A DNA stretch of 64,000 nucleotides from Hirsutella rhossiliensis (GCF_020360975.1 NW_025408667.1:9796001-9860000); one strand, 5' to 3'; counted from the stretch's first letter, positions 45,180 through 59,400 are shown. Notes: generated by a model not told the origin, from the letters alone. Translations and numbers: made by a program.

Positions 45180-46230
45180 GCCGCTTTATTAATATATACT
45201 TCTAGTAATAGCTATAGCTATAATAATAGCCCTAATAATAATAACTTTAACTAATAAGTTCTCTGCCTTATAGAGTAAGAGGCTATAATTTATAATACTA
45301 ACTTCCGCGATAGATATATCTACCCCCCCCTCCCTTACTTCCTCTTTCTTAGAGCGTATAGAGTCGTTCGTCGACGCTATACTAAGCATAGCCGACGATA
45401 GCTCCGACGCTACCGCTACTCCTACCTATGCCCCTACGACCGCGCCTACCGCCGCCGCCTCTACCTCTACTACGCTAGCCGCCCTTATATTACCTTTCTA
45501 AGTAATAATACCGTCCTTACCGCTAGCCGTAACGCCCGGCCCCTTTACCCCTACCTCTACCTCTACTACCCTTATAAGTCCGCTACCTAGTAAGTATAAT
45601 AGCTATTCTCCGCTAACTTCTTAAAGTATAAACGCTAAGTATAGGCTAGAGCCGCCTACGCGGCCCCCTATATATAGTACGCGTTATAGGAGCTCCCCTA
45701 CGCCGACTAAGTTAAGCGCCGCTATAGCGGTAGTTATTACTAGTACGCGTATACCGGCCGCGCCTATAAGGCGGCGCCTCCTATCTTACTCGCTATAGCG
45801 TTAGCTTAAAAGGCTAGCGCGTATAGGTAAGTATAGGGGGCTACTAAGAAGCGCCTTACCGCCGCCGCCGCCGCTTACTATAATCTCTACGCCCTTAAGC
45901 GCTAGGTCCTTATCCTTAAGTAAGTTCCTCTCCTTTAGCTCTTTTACTTTTACTATTAACTCTCTTAGTACTAGGGATACTACCTCTATCGCCTTATTAG
46001 CGGTCCCCTTAGCTATGCCCGCCGCTGCCCCTACCGCTATTACTAGCTAGGCCCCCCTTACCCCCGGAGCCCTTAGAGCCGCCGCTACCGCCGACTAGCT
46101 CGCGGGCCTAAAAGGCCGCCTAAGTACCTTAGAGAGCGCCGCCGCCGCTAATAAGGCGGAGGAGGATAATAAGGATAAGGATAAGGATAATAATAAAGAT
46201 AATAAGTAGGTCTAGGTAGTTTAAGGGCTC
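45180..46230 (+). pseudogene. Low-complexity reading frame, possibly gag of an LTR element
   Basis: Plus-strand frames give Thr/Ser/Ala/Pro-rich sequence (TAPTAAASTSTTLAAL) and end with a coiled-coil-like LKGRLSTLESAAAANKAEE plus an acidic Lys/Asp repeat near 46150-46205. That composition is usual for N-terminal gag of fungal LTR elements, but the minus strand also reads plausibly (LRELIVKVKELKERNLL), so strand is not certain. Stops on the plus strand fit RIPed Gln/Trp. CpG-rich compared with its surroundings. Confidence 0.35.
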
Positions 46231-46439
46231 TACTTTAAAATAAACGCTATTTTTATCTCTACTTATATTATTACGCTTATATTATTATAATTACTTACTT
46301 TACTTTACTTACTTTATAGTCTTAGCTTAAGCTACTATTAATAGTTTATTAGTCTATTATTTTTATTTATTATTTTAAATAAGGCTTTAAACTTATTAAG
46401 GGCTATAGTTCCTATAAACTTATATATAAGTTCTATATA

Positions 46440-47777
46440 AGGTTAAGATACCCGCGCTACTTAATAAGGACCTCCTAGCGTTTCCCCTTACTAACCTTTT
46501 TCTAGCGCGTAGCCTATATCTCTTTAACCTTAAACTCGTCCTTTTCCTTTACTTTAATTATAGGTAGTTAGGTATCTACTACTTTTTATTTAAGTAGTAG
46601 GTTAAAGGAGGCTCTATAAAGGAGGTTTATATTAATCTTATTATAAACCCCTATTAAAAGACTATCGAGCTTTATAACCTATAGGCTAATAACCCTTTAT
46701 ACTATAAACTTTACGTATAGCTAATTAAGCTTCTTTTTTAGCCGTGCCGACCTATAGTTATATAGGTCTAGCTATAACTTATCTCTTACTATAAACCTAT
46801 CTACTAGGGCCCTAGTCTTATTAGCGTACTACTCTTAATCTTACGCCGCGGTAGCTATCGCGGATTAATAATAATTTATAGTCTCTTATAGCTTTTATAT
46901 AAACGTAGAGGCACGGCCTTTTAGTAATAAATTACTATACTACTTTACTACTATATTTATAGTAAAAGAAACTAATAAGGGTAGTTTAAAGCTATACGTT
47001 ATAAAGAAAGGGGCTATCTTAATAAAGGTATATAGTTTACTATTTAATATAAGTTACGCCGTAGGGAGCTACTAGTCTTAGTTTACTTAGTTACGGGCTA
47101 TAATAGCCTATAGGTAAGCCTATACCTCTTAATTAATCCTCTTAGGCCCTTTATTAGTTTATAAGTAATATACTATACTAAGTAGCTATATAATTTAAAG
47201 TAGCTAGTATAGGTACTATTAAAAGCGGCTAGTTTAATTCGATCCCCTATCGCTTATAATAGAGGCTAGCTAGCTATATAAGTAGGCCTAGTATTATAGG
47301 AAGCGCTTTATATAAGACTTTATATTTATAAATAGTATTAGCTTTAATACTATAAACTTATTAAGTCGGTCCTTAATTACCTATATATAGCGGTTACCGC
47401 CCTCTATAAGTAGGAGGTCTATTATAAAGTCTATCTATATATATATATAGAACTAGTTAGGTACTAAAAGCTACTTAAGTAGCCCTTTAAGCTACGCCCT
47501 TTAAATCTTAGTATAGCTATAGATATCGTAGTTATAGAGGAAGCAGCGAACGTAATACTATAAGAAGGGCTAGTAGAAATCCCTTATAAGGCCTACTACT
47601 ATGCCCTACTAACCTAGGTAGCCTATAATACTAAAGTTATAAATAAGCTAGACTAGCTTCCCTTAGAGCTCGTTCTATTTATTTAGCTCTAGCGGTCTAT
47701 CCTTCTCCTTAGCCTTTATAGTATATAGCGCGCCTAGTACCTATAGTCTTCCCCGCTAACGTAAATGCCCTTATAGG
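46440..47777 (-). pseudogene. Gypsy integrase and C-terminus (RIPed), interrupted by E2
   Basis: Minus strand from about 47600: 'GGNRYIQVIKDRLNKF' (the D-x-x-T-x-x-P-x-S...VVDRLTK-type core start) near 47400, 'DRGSN' near 47230, and an E-box region with 'GLRGLIKRYRLTYR' near 47150, then a C-terminal part down to about 46440. This is a Ty3/Gypsy integrase core. The upstream RT/RNase H would lie beyond E2, but 63460-64000 does not clearly continue it. A different family from E1/E2. Confidence 0.62.
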
Positions 47778-48247
47778 TATTACGACTATAGTTAGCGGGC
47801 TATATAAGAGCCGGCTAAGTTTACGTAATAAGGTAGCTCGGAATAATAGTTAGGATAAGAAGTTACTTAGGCTTAGCTTACTTAGAGCGTATATAAGCTA
47901 AGTAAGCCTTATATAGATAGATTACTACTTAGGAGTATAGCTTATAAGTAAGCTATAGTAAGCTATAAAGGGGATTATAGCTAGGACTATAATCTAAGGA
48001 TAGTCTCTATAAGTATATATAGCTACCTACTTTTACTCCTTTAGATAGATAGCTCTCTAGCTTTTAATAAAGATCTTTATTATAATTCTATCTTTAATTC
48101 TAATTACCTAGTTATAGTTTATAGTCTACGACCTCTGACTTATTACTAATATAATATACTTATTATTACTTAGACTACGCCCTATTATATCTATTAATAT
48201 AAACCCCTTAATAGGTTTATCCCTTAGGAATAATACTAGTTATTATA
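47778..48247 (+). repeat. E2 5' LTR (type alpha), 470 bp
   Basis: Pairs with 62990-63459. Ends GTTATTATA (probably ...ACA before RIP). The right half, from about 48045, is shared with the E1 LTR; the left half is not. Confidence 0.88.
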
Positions 48248-48615
48248 TATTAAAAGCTCTTATTTAGTATAAAACCGCGTTACTCTATATAATATTATAA
48301 CTATTAATATACCTACTTAGTAAACTAGATTAACTAACTCTAGAGCTATTATATCGCCTTAAGATATAATACGCGAGATTATTACCCTTTAATATAAGGT
48401 ATAGTTACTTAGGAATAAAGGAGGTAACGGATAAGTTAAGGACCTTAGAGAAGTAGTTAAACTAAAATAGCTAGGACTATTTAACGGTACTTATAGCACG
48501 CTTTAAGACTTTCTTACCTAACTTAAGGCCTACTATTAGTTTTACCTTATTAAACTCTTAGACTTAGTTAAAAAGGTACTTTATATAAGAAATTATTTAT
48601 CTAAAACGGCACTTA

Positions 48616-49080
48616 TATTATAACTACGGTCTAGCGAACTACGGGGACTAGTATATATTATAAGAATATATAATATAGGGAGTAAGGAATATTAAATAAA
48701 CTAATAGGCTAATTAAGTTTAAAGCAACGGGTTACTTTAGCGCTTTAACGCTTTATAGCTAGGATCGTAGGATCGCTCTAGCGCCCTAGCGCTCCTAGGC
48801 GACGGGATTACTTAGTACTCTTAGTAATCTAAGGAAGCTTTTAAGATATATAAGAAAGGAACGGAATACTCCTTTAAATAGATAGCTCGATAGCTTTTAA
48901 TATAGATCTTTATTATAATTCTATCTTTAATTTTAATTACTTAGTTATAGTTTATAGTCTACGACCTTTAACTTATTACTAACGTAATATACTTATTATT
49001 ACTTAAACCACGCACTATTATATCTATTAATATAAACCCCTCGATAGGTTTATCCCTTAAAAATAATACCGGTCGTTATA
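48616..49080 (+). repeat. E1 5' LTR (type beta), 465 bp
   Basis: Pairs with 55996-56460. The U3 half carries a GC-rich block with GATCGCTCTAGCGCCCTAGC not found in type alpha; the U5 side matches alpha. Confidence 0.88.
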
Positions 49081-51700
49081 TATTAAAAGCTCTTATTTAG
49101 TATAATACCGCGTTACTTTAAATAATATCGTAACTATTAATATACCTATATAGTAAGCTAGATTAACTAACTCTAGAGCTACTATATCGCCTTAGGATAT
49201 AATATACGAGATTATTACCTTTCGATAAGAAGTATAGTTACTTAAGAATAAAGGAGGCAATAGATAAGTTAGAGACCTTAAAGACATAGTTAAACTAAAG
49301 TAGCTAGGACTATTTAATAATACTTATAGTACTCTTTAAGACTTTCTTACTTAACTTAAGTCCTACTACTAGTTTTACTTAATAAAACTTTTAAACTTAG
49401 TCGAAAAGGTACTTTATATAGGAAATTATTTATTTAAAATAGCACTTACTTCGTTTAGACTTATTATAAGGGACTATCTTAATAACTAACTAGTATAACG
49501 AAATAGCGAAATAGATAAAGTCTTTATTAGTTTCTAAGGATTTAAAGAAGCTATTACTAAGGTATTCGGAATAACTAATAAAGAATAAGAAGCTAAATAG
49601 AAACTTTAAGAACTCCGATAAAGGACTTTAGTATTAGACTATACTACTAAATTCTATTAAGTTACCTTAAAACTTAAATAGGATAACGAACCCCTTATAT
49701 CGCGATTCTATAATAGACTTAAGGAAGAGGTTAAGGATAAACTCTATAAAGAAGATCGACCTAATAGCCTCTTAAACTATATTACTATAATAGTATAAAT
49801 TAATAATAGATACTATATATAATGCTAAGAAAAGAAATAAGAAAGAGGAAACTAAAACCCTTCTTATAAGAATAACTTTAACCGATACGCTAACTATAAA
49901 AAAAAGCGCGAAACTCTTATTACCTACGCTTATATAACTAACCTAGGTAGGATAGATCTAAATATAATATAGAAAAGTAAAGGAAAGTATTTTAACTATA
50001 AGAAACCTAGATATTACTCTAAAGAATATAGATAACCTTATAAGGAGAAGAAAACCTACTAAGTACTAGCCCTAAAAGGTAAGAAATACCTAAACGCTAT
50101 TAATAGATAGGAACTAAAGTATAAACTCCTTAGTTAGACTATATATTATAACGACGAATATATAGTATACGTAAACGATATAAATAGTACTAGATAGTTC
50201 TTAAAGCTATTAAAGAAGACCCTTATAATAATATAATAAAGGGACCCTAAAATATAGAAATAAGTTAAATTTATAAAACTAAAATACCCCTATCTTAAAG
50301 GAGTCTCCTAAGACTAGATTAAGAAGAACGGTAAATAATTCTAGGAAGATATATAAAATAAAAATCGATAATAATAATAAGTAGTCTATAAATAATATAA
50401 TAAAGAAGAAATAGATATAGCCCTTATACTTATAAAAATTAGATAATAATCTAAAAAGGAATAATAAAGTATCGATAATATAAGCTTTAAAAAATAAGAA
50501 ATACTTAGAGAAATAGAAGATAAGAACGAACTTATACTACTACCCTTACTATTAAGGGAAAATACTATAATTAAAGAATACGCTCTATACTTTAAAGAAT
50601 TTAAAGAAATACTTAAAATTAAAACTTAATAAATACCTTAAATTCTTATAGAAAACTAATAAGCTATATTAATTTATTATTAACTAGTACTATATAAAGG
50701 AGACTACGCTATAGCTATTACTATAATCGATACCTTTATAGCTTTATAATAAGAATAGTAACTATAAGGAGAATTTAAAAATAATCTATAAATACTACTT
50801 ACTTATAAGTACTATAAGTATATTTTATAGATATTATATATTTACCTAGATTATATAATATACCTTTAGATAAAAGCATAATATAATGCCTTCTTAGTTA
50901 AGTTTAAAAGATAAGTACTTTTAAAACCCTACTTAAGTATAGAACTAAACTACTAGAAAATCGATTAACGCTACTTAAATAACTAAGTTATATTATTTGA
51001 ACCTAATTATAGTACGCTACTTAAATACTATAATAATTATAGTTTATTAATAAGATATCTTTTAAAGATATATAAAATCTATAAATACGCTAAAATAAAG
51101 GAATAGTATAATACTACTTACTTTAAGGTATCTAAACCCTTAATCTTTTCAAGACTCATATAATAAGTTAAATATAATAAAGAAAATTATAATAAATATA
51201 TATACCTAAACTATAAAGTTTATAAATATAAAAAAGTATAAGTATAGTATAAATAATATAATAGTATACTAAAATATTATTAGTAATATATATAAAGGCT
51301 ATAAGCTATATTTAACTAAGGAAAATTCGATATAGAAATACTATATAAAAAATAAAAAGACGCTAAAAGAAAACTTAACCTTTAATATAAAAATAAATAA
51401 AATTATAAAGTATAATATATAATTAACTATAAAGTAATATAATATAAATAATATAGCGTTAAGAAATAAGAAATATTTAATTAGCTATAAGAAATTAGTC
51501 TCTTAAGCCTTAATATAATACTATATAATAAAAATATAAAGAAACGATATTAATAATAAATTAAAGAAGAATACCTAAATAAAATAAATAAAGACTAGGT
51601 AAAAAATAAGGTATACTATCTATAAAAGGGCTATAAACTAGCACGATATAATAAGATCTAAGGACCCTATATATAGTAACGGTAAGCTATAGTAACTAAA
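49081..51700 (+). pseudogene. E1 gag and gag-pol linker
   Basis: Gag from about 49180 shows 'EEVKDKLYKEDRPNSLLNYI' (the DEIYKEDRPxTLxxYI box) near 49710-49770 and a zinc knuckle near 49980-50040 (KYFNYKKPRYYSKEY, i.e. C-x2-C-x4-H-x4-C with Tyr for Cys/His). A very A-rich, Lys/Tyr/Asn-rich stretch of about 1.1 kb follows (about 50630-51700) before the protease. It is kept in E2 too, so it is part of the element. Confidence 0.72.
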
Positions 51701-54700
51701 TAGTATTAGATATTTAAATCGCGGGATATTACGTATATATACTTTTAGACTATAGCGTAATAAGTAATTATATTTTACTTAAAGTCGTTAATCGTTACTA
51801 ACTTATATAGAGATATAAGAAAGATTTATATAAACTTATAAATATTAAAGGAGAGGCCTTTAACTATAATAACGGAATTATTAATATAAAGATTAATTAC
51901 CTTAATATTAATATCTAGGGCTATAATAAATAAGTTAACTTTAATATTATAGATATTAAAGAATATAACCTTATATTAAGGCTTTTATAGCTATAAGAGA
52001 GCAACTTACTAATTAAATAAAAAACTAGCTAGCTATATTAAAACGAGGATATAAGTTTCTAGGACTAGTAGATTTAAAAGAAAGTAAAATTTTATAATAA
52101 TTTAGCTACTAAATAAGATAAAAGGGATAACCGTTTAAGTAAATTATTATAAGCTTTAGTAATATAAACGAAAATAGTAACTAAACTAATAGATATAATA
52201 AAATCGATTAATAAGACCTATATACTAACTAATACGGCTATATAACTTAATATCTAATATAAATAGAATAAAGGATATAATATAAAGATCTAAAGAGTTA
52301 TTACTACTCTAAGGAAAGACCTTAAATAAATTAATAAAGAGCTTAAGTTAAGAGAAACTAGCTCTTAAAAGAAAGAATAAAGCTTATAAGATAGAATAAA
52401 GAATATCCCTTAGGAATACTAGAAATATAATAAACTCTTTAAGGAAGAACTTAAGATAGGGTTACTTAAATATAGCTAATAAGACTATAAAATTTATCTT
52501 AAGGATAGAATAACGCCGATGTTTTATAAGATCTATAACTTAAACGAAAAGTAACTATAAACGCTATATAACTACCTTAACGAGAATCTATAAAAGGGAT
52601 ATATATAAATATTAATATCTAAAGTAGGCTATTTAGTTATATTTATTTTAAAGAAAAATAGTAAGCTATAACTAGTTATTAACTATAGACGCTTAAACGA
52701 TATTATAATAAAGGACCGAATACTATTACTACTTATATCCGAACTATAAGATTAACTATATAGTAAAAAATAGTTTATAGCCCTTAACCTTAAAAGCGCC
52801 TATAACTTAATATATATAAAAAAGGGATATAAATAGATAATAGCCTTAAAAACGAAATTTAGACTATTTAAATATCTAGTAATACTATTTAGACTTATAA
52901 ATATACTAGCTACCTTTTAATAGATAATTAATAATATCCTATATAAATACTTAGATATCTTTATAGTAGTATACCTAGATAATATCTTAATCTTCTTAGA
53001 TACCTTAGAAGAATATAAGGAATATATTTATAAAGTAATCTATATACTTTAAAATATAAAGTTATTAGTTAAACTAAAGAAAAGTAAGTTCTATATATAG
53101 AAAGTAAACTTCCTTAAATATATAATCTTACTAAGAGAGATATAAATATAATAAGATAAAATTAACTTAGTTAAAGAATAGGTAATACTAAAGAACGTTA
53201 AGGATATATAAAGTTTCCTAGGATTTATAAATTACTACTAACGATTTATTAAAGATTTCGGAAAGATTATAGTACTATTATATAACTTAATAAAGAAGGA
53301 AAAAGAATTTATATAGGATAATAAAGCTAATAAAGCTTTTAAATATATTAAAACTATAATTATATAAGAACTAGTCTTAACTACCTTTAATCTAAAATAA
53401 TAAATTAAACTTAAAACCGATATATTAAACTTTATTTTAAAAGTATAAATCGGATAAAAAGATAATAAAGAAAGACTATAACTAATTATATTTTACTTAA
53501 AGAAGCTATATAGCGTAGAACTTAATTACTATATCTACGATAAAGAATTCCTTATAATTATTTAAGCTTTTAAGGAATTTTAATACTACTTTCTTAAAAG
53601 TAAATATAAAGTTAAGGTCTATATAGACTATAAGAATATCTTATATTTTATAATAACGTAATATTTAAATAGATAATAGATCTAATAAGCTAAATACTTA
53701 TTAGAATTTAACTATAAAATAATCTATAGAAAAGGAATAGAAAATAGTTAAGCTAATACCCTTAGTCGATAAAGTAACTATAATATAAGAGTACTTATAG
53801 TAAAAGGATAGCTCCTAGAAATTAACGAAAATAGGAACTACTAGTAATAATAGCTAAATATAATATTTAAAGTATAACCTAACGATTTAACTTACTAAAA
53901 GATCCTAAAATAGATAAAAGAATATAAAGTATTAAATAGATATAATATAGGATATTTAAAAGTTCTAATATATAAAAATAAAATTTAGATACTACTAGAA
54001 TTATAAGATAAAGTTATATAAGATATATACGAATATCTAATATATAGATACTAAGGAATCTAAAGAATAATAAAATAGATTAAACGATAATATAACTTCC
54101 TATAGCTTAAAGAAGTAGTATAATAAGTTATTAAAGAATATAAACTTTACATATAAAGTAAAGCTAAATAATATAAACTATATAAAGAATTATAACCGCT
54201 ACTAGTATTAAAGAAACTATAGGATTTAATAGCTTTTAACTATATTATAAAGCTACTACCGTTAAAAGAACCTATAACTAATATTAAGTATAATAGTATA
54301 TTCGTTATTACTAATAGATTAACGAAGTATAGATACTTTTTACTATATAAAGAAGTAAGTAATATAAAAGAGCTAGTATATATATTCCTATAAATAATTA
54401 TTAGTAATTATAAACTATTAAATAAGATTATCTTTAATAAAGGAAGTACGTTTATAGCTAAATTTTAGTAAGCTCTTATAGTATAATTAAGGACGAAATA
54501 GAAGCTTAGTATAGCTTATTACCTATAAATAAATAGATAAATAAAACGACTTAACTAAACGCTTAAATAATATTTACAATACTATATTAGCTATAAATAC
54601 AATAATTAAGTTAAATAGCTACTAATAATATTACTAGCTTATAATAGCTTAGTTATAAAAATAACTAAGCTCTTACTAATATATACTAATTATAGATATA

Positions 54701-55245
54701 ACCTAGAAGTATTTAAGGTTACTTAATAAGGACTATAAGCGGAACGAGTAATACTATAAGTAAATTAGCTATAAAAATTATATAAAGAAATATAATAAGA
54801 ACTTTAATATATTAAAGAATAAATATCTACTTACTATAATTAGAAAAGATTATAAGGACTAATCTTTTAAGAAAGAGATATAGTCTACCTTATATAATAG
54901 AATATTAAAATAAAACGACTAAGTAATAAATTAGATTTTAAGAAACTTAGACTATTTAAAGTTAAGAAAACTATTTTAAAAGTTAACTATAAACTTTCGC
55001 TACTAATAATAATATAGATATACCTAATATTTTATATCTTATTATTAGAACTAGCGCTATAAAACGCTAAACTATAGGAAAAAATCGAAGTTAATAATAA
55101 TTAAGAATATAAAGTAAAATAAATACTAAATATAAGAAAATAAGGTTAGTAATAAGAATACTTTATTAAGTAGAAGGGATATAGACTAAAGGAAAATACC
55201 TAGGAACTACTTAAGTACTTAACCTATTATAGTTTTTTACTTTAA
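51700..55245 (+). pseudogene. E1 pol with chromodomain
   Basis: Protease near 51740, RT from about 52635 ('LVINYRRLNDI', 'IALNLKSAYNLI', 'VVYLDNILIF' for the YLDD box near 52965-52990), RNase H to about 53760 (ending 'ANTLSRQS', the AD-LSR box), integrase zinc region near 53990-54160 and core to about 54650, then a chromodomain near 55100-55200: EYKVKQILN, 'EYFIKQKGYRLKENTQE', matching the (Y)xVKWKGY-x-x-x-x-TWEP form with Trp lost. Integration into H3K9-methylated chromatin is what such domains favour. Confidence 0.82.
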
Positions 55246-55249
55246 TAGT

Positions 55250-55560
55250 TTTACTAAGTAAACCCTTACTCGGAAATATAAAGATACTAAGAATAGTATC
55301 TTAGTTTAATATATCTAAGGTACTAAATAATTAAACCTCGCTAATAGTAATAGTTTCCTTATTTAATAAACGAACCGATTTATCTTAAGAAAAACGCATT
55401 ATACTATCTTCTTTATTAATAGCTTATATACCCCGCTAAAATAACTTACTACCTCGGTCCTTAAGGAAACGCTTCTATTTCCTAATCTAAGCTAAGCGAG
55501 CTATCGCTTTCTTTAACGCTTCTTTTACTTTCCGTTCGTCCGAATTAATCTTTTACTATT
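55250..55560 (-). pseudogene. Antisense frame in the E1 pol-LTR spacer
   Basis: Minus strand from about 55545: 'NSDERKVKEALKKAIARLA', IRKxKRFLKDRGSKLF, RGI, then 'KEDSIMRFS' and a hydrophobic end. Stops sit at Gln/Trp-like places. It resembles small charged proteins annotated as hypothetical in many fungi (pattern ARLxxLRxQxxxLxxRG), as far as I recall. E2 has a diverged counterpart at the same place. No start codon survives; function unknown. Confidence 0.5.
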
Positions 55561-55976
55561 AATTTAGAATATAACGAACTAGAAAAAGAAAGAATATTAG
55601 TAAAAAAGAATAATAAGGAAGGAAAGGGATAAAATAAATAGGCGGACGCTATATTATACCTATTATAAGAATAGTATATAGAGGTATATTTAAAATACTA
55701 ATTAAAACGCTCGCCGACCTTATAAGTTAGGCCTAACCGAAAATAATAAGAGTAAGGTATAATTTTAATACTATAGATCTCGATCTACGATACTAGCTCC
55801 GATCGTTAACGCGATTTATTAGAATTATAAGAACGGGATTTTTAAATATAACTAGATATACTATTAGTAGTATATCCTAAAAGGATAAAGGAATAAAGAA
55901 TAAGATACTTACGTATAATATAATAAGGGTATATTTATATATAGCGGCTAAGGTAGTAGGTCTTAAGGGTAAGACT

Positions 55977-55990
55977 AAAAGGAGGGGAGG
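55977..55990 (+). other. E1 polypurine tract
   Basis: AAAAGGAGGGGAGG shortly before the right LTR; E2 has AAAAGGAGGGGAG at 62971-62983. Primes plus-strand DNA synthesis. Confidence 0.75.
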
Positions 55991-55995
55991 TATCT

Positions 55996-56460
55996 TATTA
56001 TAACTATAGTCTAGTAAACCGCGGGAACTAGTATATAATACGAGGATATATAATATAGGGAGTAAGGAATATTAAACGGACTAGTAGGCTAATTAAGTTT
56101 AAAGCGATAGGTTACTTTAGCGCTTTAATGCTCTATAGCTAGGATCGTAGGATCGCTCTAGCGCCCTAGCGCTCCTAGGCGACGGGATTACCTAGTACTC
56201 TCGGCGGTCTAAGGAAGCTCTCGAGATATATAAGGAAGGAACGGAATACTCCTTTAAATAGATAGCTTAATAGCTTTTAATATAGATCTTTATTATAATT
56301 CTATCTTTAATTCTAATTACTTAGTTATAGTCTATAGTCTATAACCTCTAACTTATTACTAATATAATATACTTATTATTACTTAGACTACGCCCTATTA
56401 TATCTATTAATATAAACCCCTTAATAGGTTTATCTCTTAGGAATAATACTAGTTATTATA
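55996..56460 (+). repeat. E1 3' LTR (type beta), 465 bp
   Basis: Same length as 48616-49080; differences are mainly C/T and G/A. Confidence 0.88.
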
Positions 56461-59400
56461 ACTCGCTTAGTTTAGACTTATTATAAGGGACTTTCTTAAT
56501 AACTAACTAGCGCGATAAGATAATAAGATAGATAAAGTCTTTATTAGTTTCTAAGGATTTAAAGAAGCTATTATAAAGGTATTCGGAATAACTAATAAGG
56601 AATAAGAAGCTAAATAAAAACTTTAAGAACTATAATAAAGGATCTTAATATTAGATTATACTATAAAGTTCTATTAAGTTACCTTAAAGCTTAATTAAGA
56701 TAACGAACCTCTTATATTACGATTTTATAATAAGCTAAAAGAAGACGTTAAGGGTAAGCTTTATAAGGAAAATCGACCTAATAATCTCTTAGACTATATT
56801 ACTATAATAGTATAAATCGACGATAAATAGTATATATAATACTAAGAAAAGAAATAAGGAAGAGGAAACTAAAACCCTTCTTATAAAAATAACTTTAGCT
56901 AACGCGCTAATTATAAGAAAAAGCGCGATATATAAAAAGCCTAGGTATATATAATAAATCCTAGACTAATAGATTTAAGTATAATATAAAAAGGTAAAGG
57001 AAAGTATTTTAACTATAAGAAACTTAGATATTACTTTAAAGAATATAGATAACCTTATAAGGAGAAGAAAACCTATTAAGTACTAGCCTTAAAAGGTAAG
57101 AAATACCTAAACGCTATTAATAGATAGGAACTAAAGTATAAACTCCTTAGTTAGACTATATACTACGACGACGAATATATAGTATACTTAAGCGATAAGA
57201 ATAGTACTAAATAGTTCTTAAAGCTACTAAGGAAAACCCTTATAATAATATAACGAAGGAATCTTAAAATATAGTAATAAGTTAAATTTATAGAACTAAA
57301 ATACTTTTATCTTAAAAGAGTCTCTTAAAACTAAATTAGGAAGAACGGTAAACGATTCTAAGAAGATATATAAAATAAAAATCGATAATAATAATAAGTA
57401 GTCTATAAATAATATAATAAAGAAGATATAAATATAGCCCTTATACTTATAAAACTTAGATAATAACTTAAAGAGGAATAATAAAGTATTAACGATATAA
57501 GCTCTAAAAAATAAGAAATACTTAGAGAAATAAAAGATAAGAACGAACTTATACTACTACCCTTACTACTAAGGAAAAATACTATAATTAAAGAATACGC
57601 TCTATACTTTAAAGAATTTAAAGAAATACTTAAAATTAGAACTTAATAAATACCTTAAATTCTTATAGAAAACTAATAAGCTATATTAATTTAATATTAA
57701 CCGGTACTATATAGAGGAGACTATACTATAGCTATCGCTATAATTAATACCTTTAAAGCTTTATAATAAGAATAGTAACTATAAAGAGAATTTAAAGATA
57801 ATCTATAAATACTACTTACTTATAAGTACTATAAGTATATTTTATAAATATTATACGTTTACTTAGATTATATAATATACTTTTAGATAAAGGTATAATA
57901 TAACGCTTTCTTAGTTAAGTTTAAAGGATAAGTACTTTTAAAACCCTACCTAAGTATAAAACTAAACTACTAGAAAATCGATTAACGCTACCTAAATAAC
58001 TAAGTTATATTATTAGAACCTAATTATAGTATATTACTTAAATACCGCGATAATTATAGTTTATTAATAAGATATTTTTTAGAGATATATAAAATCTATA
58101 AATACGCTAAAATAAAGGAATAGTATAACGCTACTTACTTTAAGGTATTTAAACCTTTAATCTTTTAAAGACTTATATAATAAGTTAAATATAATAAAGA
58201 AGATTATAATAAATATATATACTTAAACTATAAAGTTTATAAATATAAAAAAGTATAAGTATAGTATAAACGATATAATAGTATATTAAAAGATTATTAA
58301 TAATATATATAAAGGCTATAAGCTATATTTAACTAAGGAAAAATCGATATAAAAACGCTATACGAAAAATAAAAAGATATTAAACGAAAACCTAACCTTT
58401 AGTACGAAAATAAATAGAATTATAAAGTATAATATATAATTAACTATAAAGTAGTATAATATAAATAATATAGTATTAAGAAATAAGAAATCTTTAATTA
58501 GCTATAAGAAATTAGTCTCTTAAGCCTTAATATAATACTATATAATAAAAATATAAAGAAACGATATTAATAATAAATTAAAGAAGAATACCTAAATAAA
58601 ATAAATAAGGACTAGGTAAAAAATAAGGTATACTATCTATAAAAAGGCTATAGACTAGTATAATATAATAAGATCTAAGGACCTTATATATAGTAACGGT
58701 AAGCTATAATAACTAAATAGTATTAGATATTTAAATCGTAAGATATTACGCGTATATACTTTTAGACTATAGCGTAATAGGTAATTATATTTTACTTAAA
58801 GTTATTAATTATTACCGACTTATATAAAGATATAAGAAAGATCTATATAAACTTATAAATATTAAAAGAGAAGCCTTTAACTATAATAATAGAATTATTA
58901 ATATAGAGATTAATTACCTTAATATTAATATCTAAGGCTATAATAAACTAGTTAACTTTAATATTATAGATATTAAAGAATATAACCTTATATTAAGGCT
59001 TTTATAGCTATAAGAGAGCAACCTACTAATTAACTAGAAAACTAGCTAGTTATATTAGGATAAAGATATAAGTTTCTAGGACTAGTAGATTTAAAAGAAA
59101 GTAAATTTTTATAATAATTTAGCTATTAAATAGGATAAAAGGGATAACTATTTAAGTAAATTATTATAGGCTTTAGGGATATAAACGAAAATAATAACCG
59201 AACTAATAAATATAATAAAATTAACTAATAAGACCTATATACTAACTAATACGGCTATATAACCTAGTATTTAATATAAATAGAATAAAGGATATAATAT
59301 AAAGATCTAAAGAGTTATTACTACTTAAAGGAAAGACCTTAAATAAATTAATAAAGAGCTTAAGTTAAGGGAAACTAGCTCTTAAAAGAAAGAATAAAGC

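Larger units (their letters stand above)
48616..56460 (+). mobile_element. E1: Ty3/Gypsy chromovirus nested in E2, 7,845 bp
   Basis: LTRs of 465 bp at 48616-49080 and 55996-56460. Gag-pol is collinear and highly similar to that of E2, but the U3 half of the LTR and about 0.6 kb of the pol-LTR spacer differ. It lies in the gag leader of E2. ACTTA before and ACTCG after may be the target duplication altered at two sites, both transitions. RIPed. Confidence 0.9.

Noticed and set aside
45189..45389. 66-codon minus-strand frame
   Set aside because: Overlaps the plus-strand low-complexity frame; hydrophobic end from AT-rich RIPed DNA, no support.
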